A stretch of DNA of 43,904 nt, taken from contig JAUCSE010000037.1 in assembly GCA_030445275.1 (NCBI GenBank), positions 1-43,904 of the forward strand. Reading direction: 5' to 3'. The DNA comes from Mucilaginibacter sp. GTDB lineage: Bacteria > Bacteroidota > Bacteroidia > Sphingobacteriales > Sphingobacteriaceae. The notes below the pieces were generated by a model, which did no database searches, had not been told where the DNA came from, and saw nothing but the letters and a program-made list of their open reading frames with translations. Both the position numbers and the translations under genes were made by a program. Each line of letters opens with the position of its first letter. The stretch's first letter is position 1. Below are positions 1-8,234 of the stretch, piece after piece.

Positions 1-46
1 GCCCCATATCTTTCACAACAAGCTACCTCCACAAAATAATCAGAAC

Positions 47-90
47 AAAAAAGCGACCAAGTAAAGTTGCCTTTCTCTTGATCGCTTTTT
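47..90. terminator. Bidirectional intrinsic terminator downstream of pyk
   Basis: Arms at 47-61 and 77-90 pair over about 14 bp (AAAAAGCGACCAAG against CTTGATCGCTTTTT, with one wobble position) around a 15-base loop. The A-run on the left and T-run on the right give a U-tract on either strand. It lies about 85 bases past the pyk stop codon and probably ends the minus-strand pyk transcript. The rest of 1-175 shows no gene. Confidence 0.6.
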
Positions 91-175
91 GTAATCCGTG
101 TTATTGAACTACTTTTTCAGTGCCCTCGGTAATACCGGGAGGCCTTTTTCCATTAAAAGTATATATTAAATAAGC

Positions 176-1612
176 TTATTCAACAATGCTCACTTTAAGC
201 ATATTTGTTTTACCCTGTTTAACAATAGGAACTGCGGCAGTGTTGATCACTACATCACCAACCTTAATCAGGTCCTCAGATTTAAGGATGTTATTTACAT
301 CGCTGATGGTTTGATCGGTGCTTTCCAGCAGGTCATAATAAAAAGAGCGTACCCCCCAAACTAAACTTAATGCATTTAGCAATTGCTTGTTTGATGTAAA
401 TATATAGGTACTTGCTTTAGGTCTGTGGCTTGATATTTCGAAAGCAGTATAACCAGATGTGGTCATAGATACAATACCCACCGCATTGGTATGCTGGGCA
501 AGATGAACAGCCGATTCACATACAGCATCGCTCAGATAATTTGGCGACAAGGGGTCGGCATTTTCTGCTTTCTTAGTGTTAAAGCTATAGCCAAACTCTT
601 CTACGTTGCGCACAATTTTGGCCATGGTTTCAATAACTATAACCGGGAACTCACCTACTGATGTTTCACCGCTCAGCATCACAGCATCGGCACCATCCAG
701 TACAGAATTGGCTACGTCATTAACCTCGGCACGCGTTGGGCGTGGGGTGGTGATCATTGATTCCAGCATTTGTGTTGCCACAATTACCGGTTTCGAAGCT
801 GCACGGCATTTAGTAGCGATCATTTTTTGCAGTAATGGCACTTCTTCTAAAGGCATTTCAACCCCAAGATCTCCACGGGCCACCATTACACCGTCGGTTG
901 CGGCAATAATTTCGTCAATATTATCAATAGCTTCTGGTTTTTCAATCTTAGCAATAACCTTTGCCGCTTTACCGCTTTGAGCAATAATGTGTTTTAATTC
1001 GGTAATATCTTGTCCGGTACGAACAAACGATAAGCCTATCCACTCTACATCATATTTTAATGCAAATTGCAGGTTTATCAGATCCTCTTCGGTTAAACTT
1101 GGGATAGATACTTTGGTATTTGGCAGGTTAACCCCTTTACGTGAAGTTAAAATACCACCATGCACTACTTCGCAGATCACGGTATCTTTTTTATTGGTTT
1201 CAATAACCCTTAACTGCAGCTTACCATCATCCAGCAAAATAATTTCATTGGCTTGAACATCCTGAGGGAAGGTATTATAAGTGATATAGATCTGTTCGTC
1301 ATTACCTATACACTCCTGGGTAGTAATTTTAATATGTGTTCCGTTAACCAAATGGATACCACCATCTTTTACCAAACCAATACGGATCTTAGGGCCCTGT
1401 AAATCGGCAAGGATACCCACATTGGTTTTGTATTGCTCATTAATTTCGCGAATGGTATCAATTACGGCTTTATGATCCTCCGGTCTTCCGTGCGAAAAAT
1501 TAAGGCGGCAAACATTAACACCGGCTTTTATCATGGCTAATAAAACATCTTTTTTAGCAGATGCCGGGCCCATGGTGGCAACAATTTTAGTACGATTATA
1601 GTATAGTTTCAT
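176..1612 (-). CDS. pyk: Pyruvate kinase
   Basis: Last step of glycolysis: phosphoenolpyruvate plus ADP gives pyruvate plus ATP, in the cytosol. The 478 residues are full length for the bacterial enzyme. Visible motifs are the N-terminal RTKIVATMGPAS, the NFSHG strand, the active-site stretch AKIEKPEAIDNIDEI with the catalytic lysine, MVARGDLGVE, ATQMLESM and the substrate loop GADAVMLSGETSVGEFP, followed by the C-terminal regulatory domain. It lies 67 bases beyond the stop of the upstream IPExxxVDY-type gene if that gene is taken to end at 1680, so the two probably share a transcript. The ATG start matches the family N-terminus. Confidence 0.97.
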   Translation of the reverse strand: MKLYYNRTKIVATMGPASAKKDVLLAMIKAGVNVCRLNFSHGRPEDHKAVIDTIREINEQYKTNVGILADLQGPKIRIGLVKDGGIHLVNGTHIKITTQECIGNDEQIYITYNTFPQDVQANEIILLDDGKLQLRVIETNKKDTVICEVVHGGILTSRKGVNLPNTKVSIPSLTEEDLINLQFALKYDVEWIGLSFVRTGQDITELKHIIAQSGKAAKVIAKIEKPEAIDNIDEIIAATDGVMVARGDLGVEMPLEEVPLLQKMIATKCRAASKPVIVATQMLESMITTPRPTRAEVNDVANSVLDGADAVMLSGETSVGEFPVIVIETMAKIVRNVEEFGYSFNTKKAENADPLSPNYLSDAVCESAVHLAQHTNAVGIVSMTTSGYTAFEISSHRPKASTYIFTSNKQLLNALSLVWGVRSFYYDLLESTDQTISDVNNILKSEDLIKVGDVVINTAAVPIVKQGKTNMLKVSIVE

Positions 1613-1679
1613 ATTGTTTTGGTTAAACTGGCTTACATTATAATATAGTGTAAAACCAACACTCTTTTTAAATTTTGCG

Positions 1680-2105
1680 CTAAAATAACAGATTTTCGCG
1701 TGATTTTATTTTTTTCGGATCAATCTTTACGGCGGCCACAATTTCGGGGATCTTATTAAGGGTCGAAACCAGGTTGTCAAGATCATCATCGTCAATATAA
1801 TTCCTGATCATTAAAAAATAATCGGCGCTTTTAATTTCGGGCACTAAATAGCCCTCAGAGCCCTTATTGCCAATAAAATAGAAATCCGTTTCGGTTGTTT
1901 CCCAGTGATAACGGTATAATGAAAACAAAACAGGCTCGCTCCCCTGATAAATATCAACGGCAAGATCCTCGGATTTAGTAAAATTAAAATTTAAAAACTT
2001 ATTGATAAGATAACAAACCCTGTAATCTTTTAGCGAAGTTGTGACTGCAATAAGCACAAAATCAAAATCGATCTCAAACTTTAAAAATTTCCTGTTCAAA
2101 ATCAT
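1680..2105 (-). CDS. IPExxxVDY-type conserved protein
   Basis: Small cytosolic protein of 141 residues. The C-terminal text KIPEIVAAVKIDPKKIK resembles the IPExxxVDY signature of a Bacteroidota family of unknown function that is usually encoded next to pyk and acpP, as here. The N-terminus is hydrophobic and beta-rich (KFLKFEIDFDFVLIAV). I chose the ATG at 2105; a TTG at 2123 would add six residues but lies inside the predicted promoter box. The gene diverges from acpP and reads toward pyk. No catalytic residues can be named. Confidence 0.75.
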   Translation of the reverse strand: MILNRKFLKFEIDFDFVLIAVTTSLKDYRVCYLINKFLNFNFTKSEDLAVDIYQGSEPVLFSLYRYHWETTETDFYFIGNKGSEGYLVPEIKSADYFLMIRNYIDDDDLDNLVSTLNKIPEIVAAVKIDPKKIKSRENLLF

Positions 2106-2120
2106 TACTTTTACGACGTT

Positions 2121-2128
2121 CAAAAATA
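2121..2128 (-). promoter_or_regulatory. Promoter -7 box (TATTTTTG) for the IPExxxVDY-pyk unit
   Basis: On the minus strand the box reads TATTTTTG, an exact match to the Bacteroidota -7 consensus TAnnTTTG, and ends 15 bases before the ATG at 2105. The -33 region is only partly matched (TTTA). Confidence 0.55.
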
Positions 2129-2186
2129 CAAATCGAAACCGTTTGAATAAAATTTTGTTAACGAAATATATTGTAAAAGTTTTAGA

Positions 2187-2217
2187 TTTGATAATTGACA
2201 GAATTTATTTTTCTTTG
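2187..2217 (+). promoter_or_regulatory. Candidate promoter of acpP-fabF-rnc
   Basis: TTTG at 2187-2190 is followed after 19 bases by TTTCTTTG at 2210-2217, one base off TAnnTTTG. This is the spacing expected for the Bacteroidota housekeeping sigma factor. The acpP ATG follows 36 bases later. Confidence 0.5.
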
Positions 2218-2253
2218 CACTGAATTTTTATTAATCATTAAACTATAAAGACT

Positions 2254-2490
2254 ATGTCTGATATCGCTTCAAGAGTAAAAGCTATTATCGTAGAAAAACT
2301 GGGTGTTGACGAAAGTGAAGTTACGCCAGAAGCGAGTTTCACCAATGACCTTGGTGCCGACTCGTTAGACACCGTGGAACTGATCATGGAGTTTGAAAAA
2401 GAATTTAACGTGGCTATTCCTGACGATCAGGCTGAAACTATTGGTACTGTAGGCCAGGCTGTTGCTTACCTTGAAAAAAACGTTAAATAA
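2254..2490 (+). CDS. acpP: Acyl carrier protein
   Basis: Carries growing acyl chains on a 4'-phosphopantetheine arm in type II fatty acid synthesis. The 78 residues form the usual acidic four-helix protein. The attachment site is Ser37 in [12 protein letters not shown], which is the canonical DSL motif. fabF follows after 19 bases and rnc after that, the conserved acpP-fabF-rnc order. Confidence 0.97.
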   Translation: MSDIASRVKAIIVEKLGVDESEVTPEASFTNDLGADSLDTVELIMEFEKEFNVAIPDDQAETIGTVGQAVAYLEKNVK

Positions 2491-2509
2491 GACTCCCTAA
2501 CTGGATTAA

Positions 2510-3763
2510 ATGGAGTTTAAAAGAGTTGTAGTAACCGGGCTTGGAGCACTTACTCCTATTGGTAATACCGTTGCAGAATACTGGAACGGGCTGATCAATG
2601 GGGTAAGTGGCGCTGCCTTTATTAAAAGTTTTGATACCGAAAAGTTCAAAACTAAATTCGCATGTGAAGTAAAGAACTTTGATGCGGATGGTTTTTTGGG
2701 CCGTAAAGATGCCCGCAAATTAGATCCTTTTGTTCAATATGCCCTTTTCTCAACAGAAGAGGCTGTAAAAGATGCGGGATTGGATTTTGCAAAATTAGAT
2801 ACCAGCCGTATTGGAGTTATATGGGGATCAGGCATTGGTGGTTTAAAAACGTTTTTAGACGAGGTTGTGAATTTTGCCAAAGGCGATGGTTCACCACGTT
2901 TTAATCCGTTCTTTATCCCAAAAATGATCGCTGATATTGCTCCTGGCCATATCTCTATCAAATACGGTTTACGCGGACCAAATTTTTCAACCGTTTCTGC
3001 TTGTGCTTCATCAAACAATTCACTTATTGATTCATTTAACTATATCCGTTTGGGTAAAGCTAATATGTTTATAAGTGGAGGTTCTGAGGCCATTATCAAC
3101 GAAGCAGGTATTGGTGGCTTTAACGCTATGCACGCATTATCAACCCGTAATGATGATCCGGCAACGGCATCACGTCCGTTTGATCTGGACAGGGACGGTT
3201 TTGTGGCTGGTGAAGGTGCCGGTACCATAATTTTAGAAGAACTGGAGCATGCTAAAGCTCGCGGCGCTAAAATTTATGCCGAAATGATAGGTGGTGGCAT
3301 GAGCGCTGATGCTTACCATATGACAGCACCACACCCTGATGGGCTTGGAGCGGCATTGGTTATGCGTGCGGCTTTGGAAGATGCAAACCTTACCCCTGCT
3401 GATATTGATTATGTGAACGTTCACGGAACATCAACACCAATTGGCGATCCGCAGGAAATTAAAGCTATACATGATGTTTTTGGCGATGATCTTTATCGTA
3501 TCAATATCAGTTCAACCAAATCAATGACCGGTCACCTGTTAGGTGCTGCGGGTGCGGTTGAGGCTATTGCGTCAATACTTGCTTTAAAAAATGGTATTAT
3601 TCCGCCAACTATAAATCACTTTACTGACGATCCTGCTTTTGACCCTAAGATAAACTTTACCTTCAACACGGCCCAGAAACGGGATGTGAAGATAGTTCAA
3701 AGCAATGGGTTTGGTTTTGGCGGCCATAACGCCTCTGTGATATTTAAAAAGTACGAAGATTAA
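2510..3763 (+). CDS. fabF: Beta-ketoacyl-ACP synthase II
   Basis: Condenses malonyl-ACP with acyl-ACP to elongate fatty acids. It has 417 residues in a thiolase fold. The catalytic triad is visible: Cys165 in TVSACASSNNS, His305 in NVHGTSTPIGD and His342 in KSMTGHLLGAAG. The C-terminus carries the family glycine loop NGFGFGGHNAS. It lies 19 bases after acpP, its substrate carrier, in the same transcript. Confidence 0.97.
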   Translation: MEFKRVVVTGLGALTPIGNTVAEYWNGLINGVSGAAFIKSFDTEKFKTKFACEVKNFDADGFLGRKDARKLDPFVQYALFSTEEAVKDAGLDFAKLDTSRIGVIWGSGIGGLKTFLDEVVNFAKGDGSPRFNPFFIPKMIADIAPGHISIKYGLRGPNFSTVSACASSNNSLIDSFNYIRLGKANMFISGGSEAIINEAGIGGFNAMHALSTRNDDPATASRPFDLDRDGFVAGEGAGTIILEELEHAKARGAKIYAEMIGGGMSADAYHMTAPHPDGLGAALVMRAALEDANLTPADIDYVNVHGTSTPIGDPQEIKAIHDVFGDDLYRINISSTKSMTGHLLGAAGAVEAIASILALKNGIIPPTINHFTDDPAFDPKINFTFNTAQKRDVKIVQSNGFGFGGHNASVIFKKYED

Positions 3764-3773
3764 TTGTGGTTTG

Positions 3774-4499
3774 ATGCCTATCAGTCAGTTTTACAAACTT
3801 TATATATCGCCCAACAGAAAATACGTTAAGATTTTAAAGAACTTGCTCGGTTTTGTGCCGGGCAATTTGTCTTTATACCGCTTAGCATTCAGGCACAAGT
3901 CAGTTGCCCAGAATGTTAAGAAAGGTGTAAAGAATAGTAACGAGCGCCTGGAGTTTTTAGGGGATGCTGTATTAGGCAGCGTAGTGGCCGAAGTACTTTT
4001 TAAGCTATACCCTTATGAAGACGAAGGATTTTTAACCGAACTACGCTCAAAAATTGTAAGTCGTGTAAACCTTAACCAGCTTGGCCGCAAACTTGGCTTT
4101 GACAAACTGATAGAGTATGATAACCGCATGCTTAATTCAAGCAGGCAGGGATCATTGCTTGGCGATGCCTTTGAAGCTTTAATTGGCGCTGTTTATTTGG
4201 ATAAAGGGTATGATTTTACTAAGAATTTTCTGATAAACCATATCATTAAATCGCATATAGACATTCATAAACTGGAGCAAACCGAAACCAATTTTAAAAG
4301 CAAGCTCATTGAGTGGTGCCAGCGCCATGGCCGCGATATTACTTTTGAACTGGTAACCAACCAGGAGGGCGAAAGCAACAAGCTATTTACCATACAGGCA
4401 AGTGTTGATGGCGAGGTAATGGGTGCAGGAAAAGAGTTCAGTAAAAAGAATGCCGAAAAGTTGGCTGCCGAAAAGGCCTGCGAAGCGCTGGGTATTTAA
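3774..4499 (+). CDS. rnc: Ribonuclease III
   Basis: Double-strand-specific endoribonuclease for rRNA and mRNA processing. It has 241 residues. The N-terminal nuclease domain holds the signature ERLEFLGDAVLGS and the second metal-binding stretch GDAFEALIGAVYLDKG. The C-terminal double-stranded-RNA-binding domain ends with KNAEKLAAEKACEALG. A TTG three bases upstream could also start translation, but the ATG at 3774 is preferred. It begins 10 bases after fabF. Hairpin RNAs from the palindromes in this window would be natural substrates (inference). Confidence 0.96.
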   Translation: MPISQFYKLYISPNRKYVKILKNLLGFVPGNLSLYRLAFRHKSVAQNVKKGVKNSNERLEFLGDAVLGSVVAEVLFKLYPYEDEGFLTELRSKIVSRVNLNQLGRKLGFDKLIEYDNRMLNSSRQGSLLGDAFEALIGAVYLDKGYDFTKNFLINHIIKSHIDIHKLEQTETNFKSKLIEWCQRHGRDITFELVTNQEGESNKLFTIQASVDGEVMGAGKEFSKKNAEKLAAEKACEALGI

Positions 4500-4570
4500 G
4501 CATATGGTATAGCTTAGAGACGTATGTAATCCCCCCTACTCTTAAAAAATATCTGATTCGGTCTGCACAA

Positions 4571-5239
4571 CTACCTGAATGTTTTGTAGCTTATAATAAA
4601 ATAATGAGGTGAGTTTTTTAATAGCTCATCGGTTGCATTTTTGTCTCTTGATAAATCAACGGTACCGCAAAACCGCTCAATGCTGTTTTTTTTATCGTAC
4701 CATGAAGATGCAAAAACCAATACAGGAATTTCCTTATCCAGCACCCAATCTGCTTTATAGAATCTTCTCCACTGATAGTACTGGTATTTTCTTTCTTTAT
4801 TCTTTTTAAGGTTTATACCGGTAGTATTGCCATGAACCTCCACATTCAGGAAGGCGGTACTATCACTCTCCGTATCTTTTGCAATAAATTTTAGCTCATT
4901 GATGTAATCAAAATACAACTTTTCTCCTTCATAAAATGAATAGGTATTATGTTGATTTGGAGAAATATTTTTTGTACTGATTTTTTTACCATTTACATAC
5001 TCATCCAGATTTATAACCAGTTTATAGGTTTGATCAAATTTGGGCGCTATGGGGCAGTTGAATATTCTTACACCAGCAATCTCCAAAGCCTTTAACAGAT
5101 CCGTTTTACTAATCTGACTGACTTGATATGCGTCATAATTATCCTCTTTTAAGTTTTCTGATCTGGGATCTTTCTTAAAATCCTGTGAATAGGCTCCTAT
5201 TGATAGGAGTACACATATACCCAATAGGACAGACTTCAT
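4571..5239 (-). CDS. Secreted protein of unknown function
   Basis: A 222-residue protein with an N-terminal Sec signal peptide (MKSVLLGICVLLSIGAYS, cleavage probably before Gln19). The mature part is rich in Tyr, Lys and Asp and looks mostly beta. I do not recognise a family. It starts 43 bases after the stop of the carboxypeptidase-regulatory-like gene at 5283-6080 on the same strand, so the two may be co-transcribed. It converges with rnc; the 71 bases between show no clear terminator. Confidence 0.7.
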   Translation of the reverse strand: MKSVLLGICVLLSIGAYSQDFKKDPRSENLKEDNYDAYQVSQISKTDLLKALEIAGVRIFNCPIAPKFDQTYKLVINLDEYVNGKKISTKNISPNQHNTYSFYEGEKLYFDYINELKFIAKDTESDSTAFLNVEVHGNTTGINLKKNKERKYQYYQWRRFYKADWVLDKEIPVLVFASSWYDKKNSIERFCGTVDLSRDKNATDELLKNSPHYFIISYKTFR

Positions 5240-5282
5240 ATTTTCTTTAAATTTAGCGAATGATTGCGCTATACTATTATCC

Positions 5283-6080
5283 TTAATTCTTTATTTTTTT
5301 AAGACTCTCTCCCGGCGACGATAGCTTTAGCGTGGTATCCTTTTTTATAAAACTTGGCGAATTCAACTCCTCCAGCATTTCTTTCTGACCACTGTTCTTA
5401 TAATACTCATAAGATTTTTGCATGTGTTTGATCAGGTCATAATCTGTCCAGCCCTTCAGGTCATCATATGAGGGCGTGTAGTAATTCATAAATTTCCTGG
5501 CAGCACTATCAGTAGGTAGTTTAGTAAACTGTTTTACAAAACTAACATTGTACCGGCGGTTAACTTCAGCCTGCTCGGTTTCGCCTTTCGCAAAATTGGC
5601 AAAGCGGCGTGCGCGATTTGGTGTTTTGCCAAAAAGCTCATAAATACCTGTTAGCGGATTAGCCAAAAAAGAAAGTACAGGTGGTTTGCCATTGTAAAAT
5701 GTACCCTGCTTACGATAATCGCTCATGATTTCATTAAGCTCCTGCCTTTTGGTTTGACCAACAATTTTCACCTCGCTAAGCCTGATAACAGGTTGCAGAT
5801 ATACCGGCATATCGCTGTTGTTTAATACAGCTACCTTTTGAGGCGTAAACTCACTCTTGGTAAAAAGCAAGGTATCGCCAACAGAGGCTTTTATGGAAAA
5901 CCAGCCAAGATCGTCGCTGATCATTAGGGTATTTGTTTTTAAGTTTTTGATCAAAACCTGCCCTACACGTTCGGGCGAGCTCTTTTTGGAGATAACCCCT
6001 TTAAGGGTAAACTCCTGGGCTGATGCCTTAAAAACAGAACAAAAGCAGATGATTAGAAGCAGAGAAAAGCGATAATGCAT
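5283..6080 (-). CDS. Secreted protein with carboxypeptidase-regulatory-like domain
   Basis: A 265-residue exported protein. Residues 1-21 form a signal peptide ending KASA before QEF. Residues about 22-95 form a CarboxypepD_reg-like beta sandwich (TLKGVISKKSSPERVGQVLI, DDLGWFSIKASVGDTLLF), the fold found at the N-terminus of SusC proteins and alone in many Bacteroidota envelope proteins. The remaining 170 residues are helical, without a recognised domain. The domain suggests a periplasmic or cell-surface role; no enzymatic activity can be read. Confidence 0.75.
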   Translation of the reverse strand: MHYRFSLLLIICFCSVFKASAQEFTLKGVISKKSSPERVGQVLIKNLKTNTLMISDDLGWFSIKASVGDTLLFTKSEFTPQKVAVLNNSDMPVYLQPVIRLSEVKIVGQTKRQELNEIMSDYRKQGTFYNGKPPVLSFLANPLTGIYELFGKTPNRARRFANFAKGETEQAEVNRRYNVSFVKQFTKLPTDSAARKFMNYYTPSYDDLKGWTDYDLIKHMQKSYEYYKNSGQKEMLEELNSPSFIKKDTTLKLSSPGESLKKIKN

Positions 6081-6097
6081 TAATATTTGTATGAACG

Positions 6098-6105
6098 CAA
6101 AGATA
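6098..6105 (-). promoter_or_regulatory. Promoter -7 box (TATCTTTG) for the 6080-4571 unit
   Basis: On the minus strand TATCTTTG matches TAnnTTTG exactly. A TTTG at 6123-6126 lies 17 bases upstream as a possible -33 element. The ATG at 6080 is 17 bases downstream. Confidence 0.6.
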
Positions 6106-6231
6106 CCAACAGTATTTTACATCAAATGTAAAAAAGTGTTAAAGCAGGTGATAATCAGGGTTGTCAAATGTGCCATTATCAGATTTTTTTAGCGTAAATT
6201 CCAATCATTAACGGCTAATATGAAAAAACGC

Positions 6232-6239
6232 TATCTTTG
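6232..6239 (+). promoter_or_regulatory. Promoter -7 box abutting the YicC gene start
   Basis: TATCTTTG is an exact TAnnTTTG box that ends only three bases before the ATG at 6243. Transcription would then begin at or within the start codon, giving a leaderless mRNA. Confidence 0.6.
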
Positions 6240-6242
6240 CAC

Positions 6243-7118
6243 ATGATAAAATCCATGACAGGGTATGGAATTGCCAGCTTTGATTCGGGTAATACAAAAT
6301 ATACCGTTGAGATCAAATCCCTGAACAGTAAATTCCTCGAGCTATCCCTTCGCTTGCCCAAAATATTTTCTGAAAAAGAATTTCAGCTGCGTAATGATTG
6401 CAGCAAGCAGATAGAACGTGGTAAAGTAAATTTATCAATCAATGTTGAGCAGGTAAATAATGCGGTAAAAGCAGCCGGTATTGATAAGGTCTTGCTAAAG
6501 CATTATTACCAGCAGCTAAAGGACGTAAGTTTGGAGCTGGGCGAACCCGGCACTAACCTGTTACAGCTTGCTCTTGGCTTGCCCGAAGTGGTGAAGTATG
6601 ACGATGAAACCGTATCTGAAGATGAATGGAAACTGGTTGAAAAAACCTTCCAGCAGGCGCTGGCCGCGTTTCAACAATTCAGATCTGACGAGGGCAATGT
6701 GCTGGAGAATGATTTGAAATACCGCATCAACATCATCCTTAAAAATCTGGAATTAGTTGAAGTTGAAGACCCCAAACGTGTACCACTAATACGCGAAAGG
6801 TTAAACACCTTTTTAAGCGAAGCCACCAACCGCGAAGCTATTGATCAGAACCGTTTTGAGCAGGAATTGATATACTACATTGATAAGCTTGACATTACCG
6901 AAGAAAAAATAAGGCTTAAAACCCATTGCGAGTATTTTATTGAAACCCTGAAAAATGCCGATGCTAATGGTAAAAAATTAGGTTTTATATCGCAGGAGAT
7001 CGGTCGTGAAATAAATACCCTGGGCTCAAAAGCAAACGATGCCAATATTCAAAAATTGGTAGTGGGTATGAAAGAGGAGCTTGAAAAAATTAAAGAACAA
7101 CTTTTAAACGTTTTATAG
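6243..7118 (+). CDS. YicC family endoribonuclease
   Basis: A 291-residue member of the YicC/YloC family, reported endoribonucleases linked to RNA turnover. The N-terminal signature IKSMTGYG is characteristic. The middle is helical, and the C-terminus carries the family block KKLGFISQEIGREINTLGSKAND followed by a helix. The ATG at 6243 fits the family start MIKSMTGYG; a TTG two codons earlier lies inside the promoter box. A second in-frame ATG at 6255 would remove four residues. Order yicC-gmk is conserved in Bacteroidota. Confidence 0.93.
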   Translation: MIKSMTGYGIASFDSGNTKYTVEIKSLNSKFLELSLRLPKIFSEKEFQLRNDCSKQIERGKVNLSINVEQVNNAVKAAGIDKVLLKHYYQQLKDVSLELGEPGTNLLQLALGLPEVVKYDDETVSEDEWKLVEKTFQQALAAFQQFRSDEGNVLENDLKYRINIILKNLELVEVEDPKRVPLIRERLNTFLSEATNREAIDQNRFEQELIYYIDKLDITEEKIRLKTHCEYFIETLKNADANGKKLGFISQEIGREINTLGSKANDANIQKLVVGMKEELEKIKEQLLNVL

Positions 7119-7123
7119 TTTAC

Positions 7124-7215
7124 TGGTCCATTGGTTCACTAGTTCATTGGTTTTCATGCTGATGGAAAACTGCACCAATGAACTAATGAGCAAATGAACT
7201 AATGAACCAATGACC
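7124..7215. repeat. Word palindrome (TTCATTGG / CCAATGAA) between yicC and gmk
   Basis: Left arm 7124-7150 reads TGGTCCATTGGTTCACTAG and continues TTCATTGG. The right arm 7174-7215 is its reverse complement with a 12-base internal duplication of the word AAATGAACTA. The arms flank a spacer of about 23 bases. The gmk start codon (ATG at 7210) lies inside the right arm. RNA would fold into a long imperfect hairpin. Confidence 0.8.
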
Positions 7216-7779
7216 AAAGAAGGTAAACTCATTATATTTTCGGCTCCGTCTGGAGCGGGTAAAACTACCATAGTACATCACCTGCTTGGTAAAATACATG
7301 AACTTGAATTTTCAATTTCGGCGACAACCCGGCAGGCCCGCGGCGACGAAGAGCACGAAAAAGATTATTATTTTATCAGCAAAGAGGAGTTTTTGCACCG
7401 TATTGCTAAAAAACAATTTGTTGAATTTGAAGAAGTTTACACCGGCACGTTTTATGGCACCCTGCGTACCGAAATTGAACGCATCTGGGCAATGGGCAAA
7501 ACCGTAATATTTGATATTGATGTGGAAGGTGGCATGCACCTTAAACGAAAATATGATGGCCAGGCATTGGCCATATTTGTACAACCCCCATCATTAGAGG
7601 TTTTGATAGAACGCCTTACAGGTCGCGGCACCGATAGTGAAGAAAAATTGAAGGAGCGCTTTGCCAAAGCTGAAAAAGAACTAAAATATGCTCCTCAGTT
7701 TGATATTATCCTCAAAAATTACGATCTTGATACGGCTTGCAAAGAGGCCGAGAAATTGGTAAGGGATTTTATAGGATAG
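7210..7779 (+). CDS. gmk: Guanylate kinase
   Basis: Phosphorylates GMP to GDP with ATP. It has 189 residues. The P-loop is FSAPSGAGKTTIVHHLL near residues 9-25. The GMP-binding segment SATTRQARGDEEHEKDYYF and the lid region follow. The first codons (ATG ACC A) are part of the adjoining palindrome, so the initiation region has been replaced or shaped by the repeat. It lies between the YicC gene and a four-helix-bundle gene, with nadD beyond. Confidence 0.97.
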   Translation: MTKEGKLIIFSAPSGAGKTTIVHHLLGKIHELEFSISATTRQARGDEEHEKDYYFISKEEFLHRIAKKQFVEFEEVYTGTFYGTLRTEIERIWAMGKTVIFDIDVEGGMHLKRKYDGQALAIFVQPPSLEVLIERLTGRGTDSEEKLKERFAKAEKELKYAPQFDIILKNYDLDTACKEAEKLVRDFIG

Positions 7780-7806
7780 TTTGCAGTTTTCCGTTTGCAG
7801 TTAGCA
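7780..7806. repeat. Left inverted-repeat arm (GCAGTT words) before the four-helix-bundle gene
   Basis: Begins immediately after the gmk stop codon and holds two TTTGCAGTT words, the second continuing to TTAGCA. Its partner, 8195-8232, carries the complementary words AACTGC and TGCTAAC. The pair brackets the four-helix-bundle gene. Confidence 0.65.
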
Positions 7807-7811
7807 TATAC

Positions 7812-8180
7812 ATGGGAACTTATAAGGATTTGTTATTATACAAAAAAAGCTTTGCTCTGGCCATGGAAATTTATGCTGTTACCAAGCAATTTCCTAAAGA
7901 AGAAACGTATTCTTTAACTGATCAGATACGCAGGTCATCCCGCTCTGTAAATATTTGTACCATTGAGGCTTATCGTAAACGTATATATCCAAATCATTTT
8001 TTGAGTAAATTAACAGATGTAGACATGGAAAACAGCGAAACACAGGGATGGTTAGAGTTTTCATTAGCCTGCAATTACATCACCAAGGAAGTTTACGATA
8101 AATTATATATTCAATCTGACGAAGTAGGACGGATTGTACAATACATGATGAATAACCCCGAAAAGTTTGGGGCTGTTTAA
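7812..8180 (+). CDS. Four helix bundle protein (S23/IVP family)
   Basis: A 122-residue protein of the S23 rRNA-intervening-sequence / four-helix-bundle family. Members are encoded inside 23S rRNA intervening sequences in some bacteria, and the Avd accessory proteins of diversity-generating retroelements share the fold. The conserved block is visible: SLTDQIRRSSRSVN, EAYRKRIYPNHFLSKL, DMENSETQGWLEFSLACNYI, and the end VGRIVQYMMNNPEKF. I start at the ATG at 7812, which gives the usual length; an upstream in-frame start would run into gmk. It interrupts the expected gmk-nadD neighbourhood and is bracketed by inverted word repeats. Function is unknown; RNA binding is inferred from the family. Confidence 0.9.
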   Translation: MGTYKDLLLYKKSFALAMEIYAVTKQFPKEETYSLTDQIRRSSRSVNICTIEAYRKRIYPNHFLSKLTDVDMENSETQGWLEFSLACNYITKEVYDKLYIQSDEVGRIVQYMMNNPEKFGAV

Positions 8181-8194
8181 TATTGTATTGGAAC

Positions 8195-8232
8195 AGGCAA
8201 ACTGCTCACTGATAACTGCTAACCGCCAACTG
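8195..8232. repeat. Right inverted-repeat arm (AACTGC words) after the four-helix-bundle gene
   Basis: Contains AAACTGC, AACTGCTAAC and CCAACTG, reverse complements of the GCAGTT words at 7780-7806. It ends two bases before the nadD start codon at 8235. Confidence 0.65.
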
Positions 8233-8234
8233 AT

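Noticed and set aside
126..150. Hairpin CCTCGGTAATACCGGGAGG followed by five T as a terminator
   Set aside because: The U-tract would serve plus-strand transcription only, and no plus-strand gene precedes it in the window; the stem is interrupted.
606..1256. Plus-strand open frames across pyk
   Set aside because: Antisense to an intact pyruvate kinase; no start context or protein-like motifs.
7812..8180. The four-helix-bundle gene as part of a diversity-generating retroelement
   Set aside because: No reverse transcriptase, template repeat or variable-repeat target gene is present nearby; only the fold relation to Avd remains.
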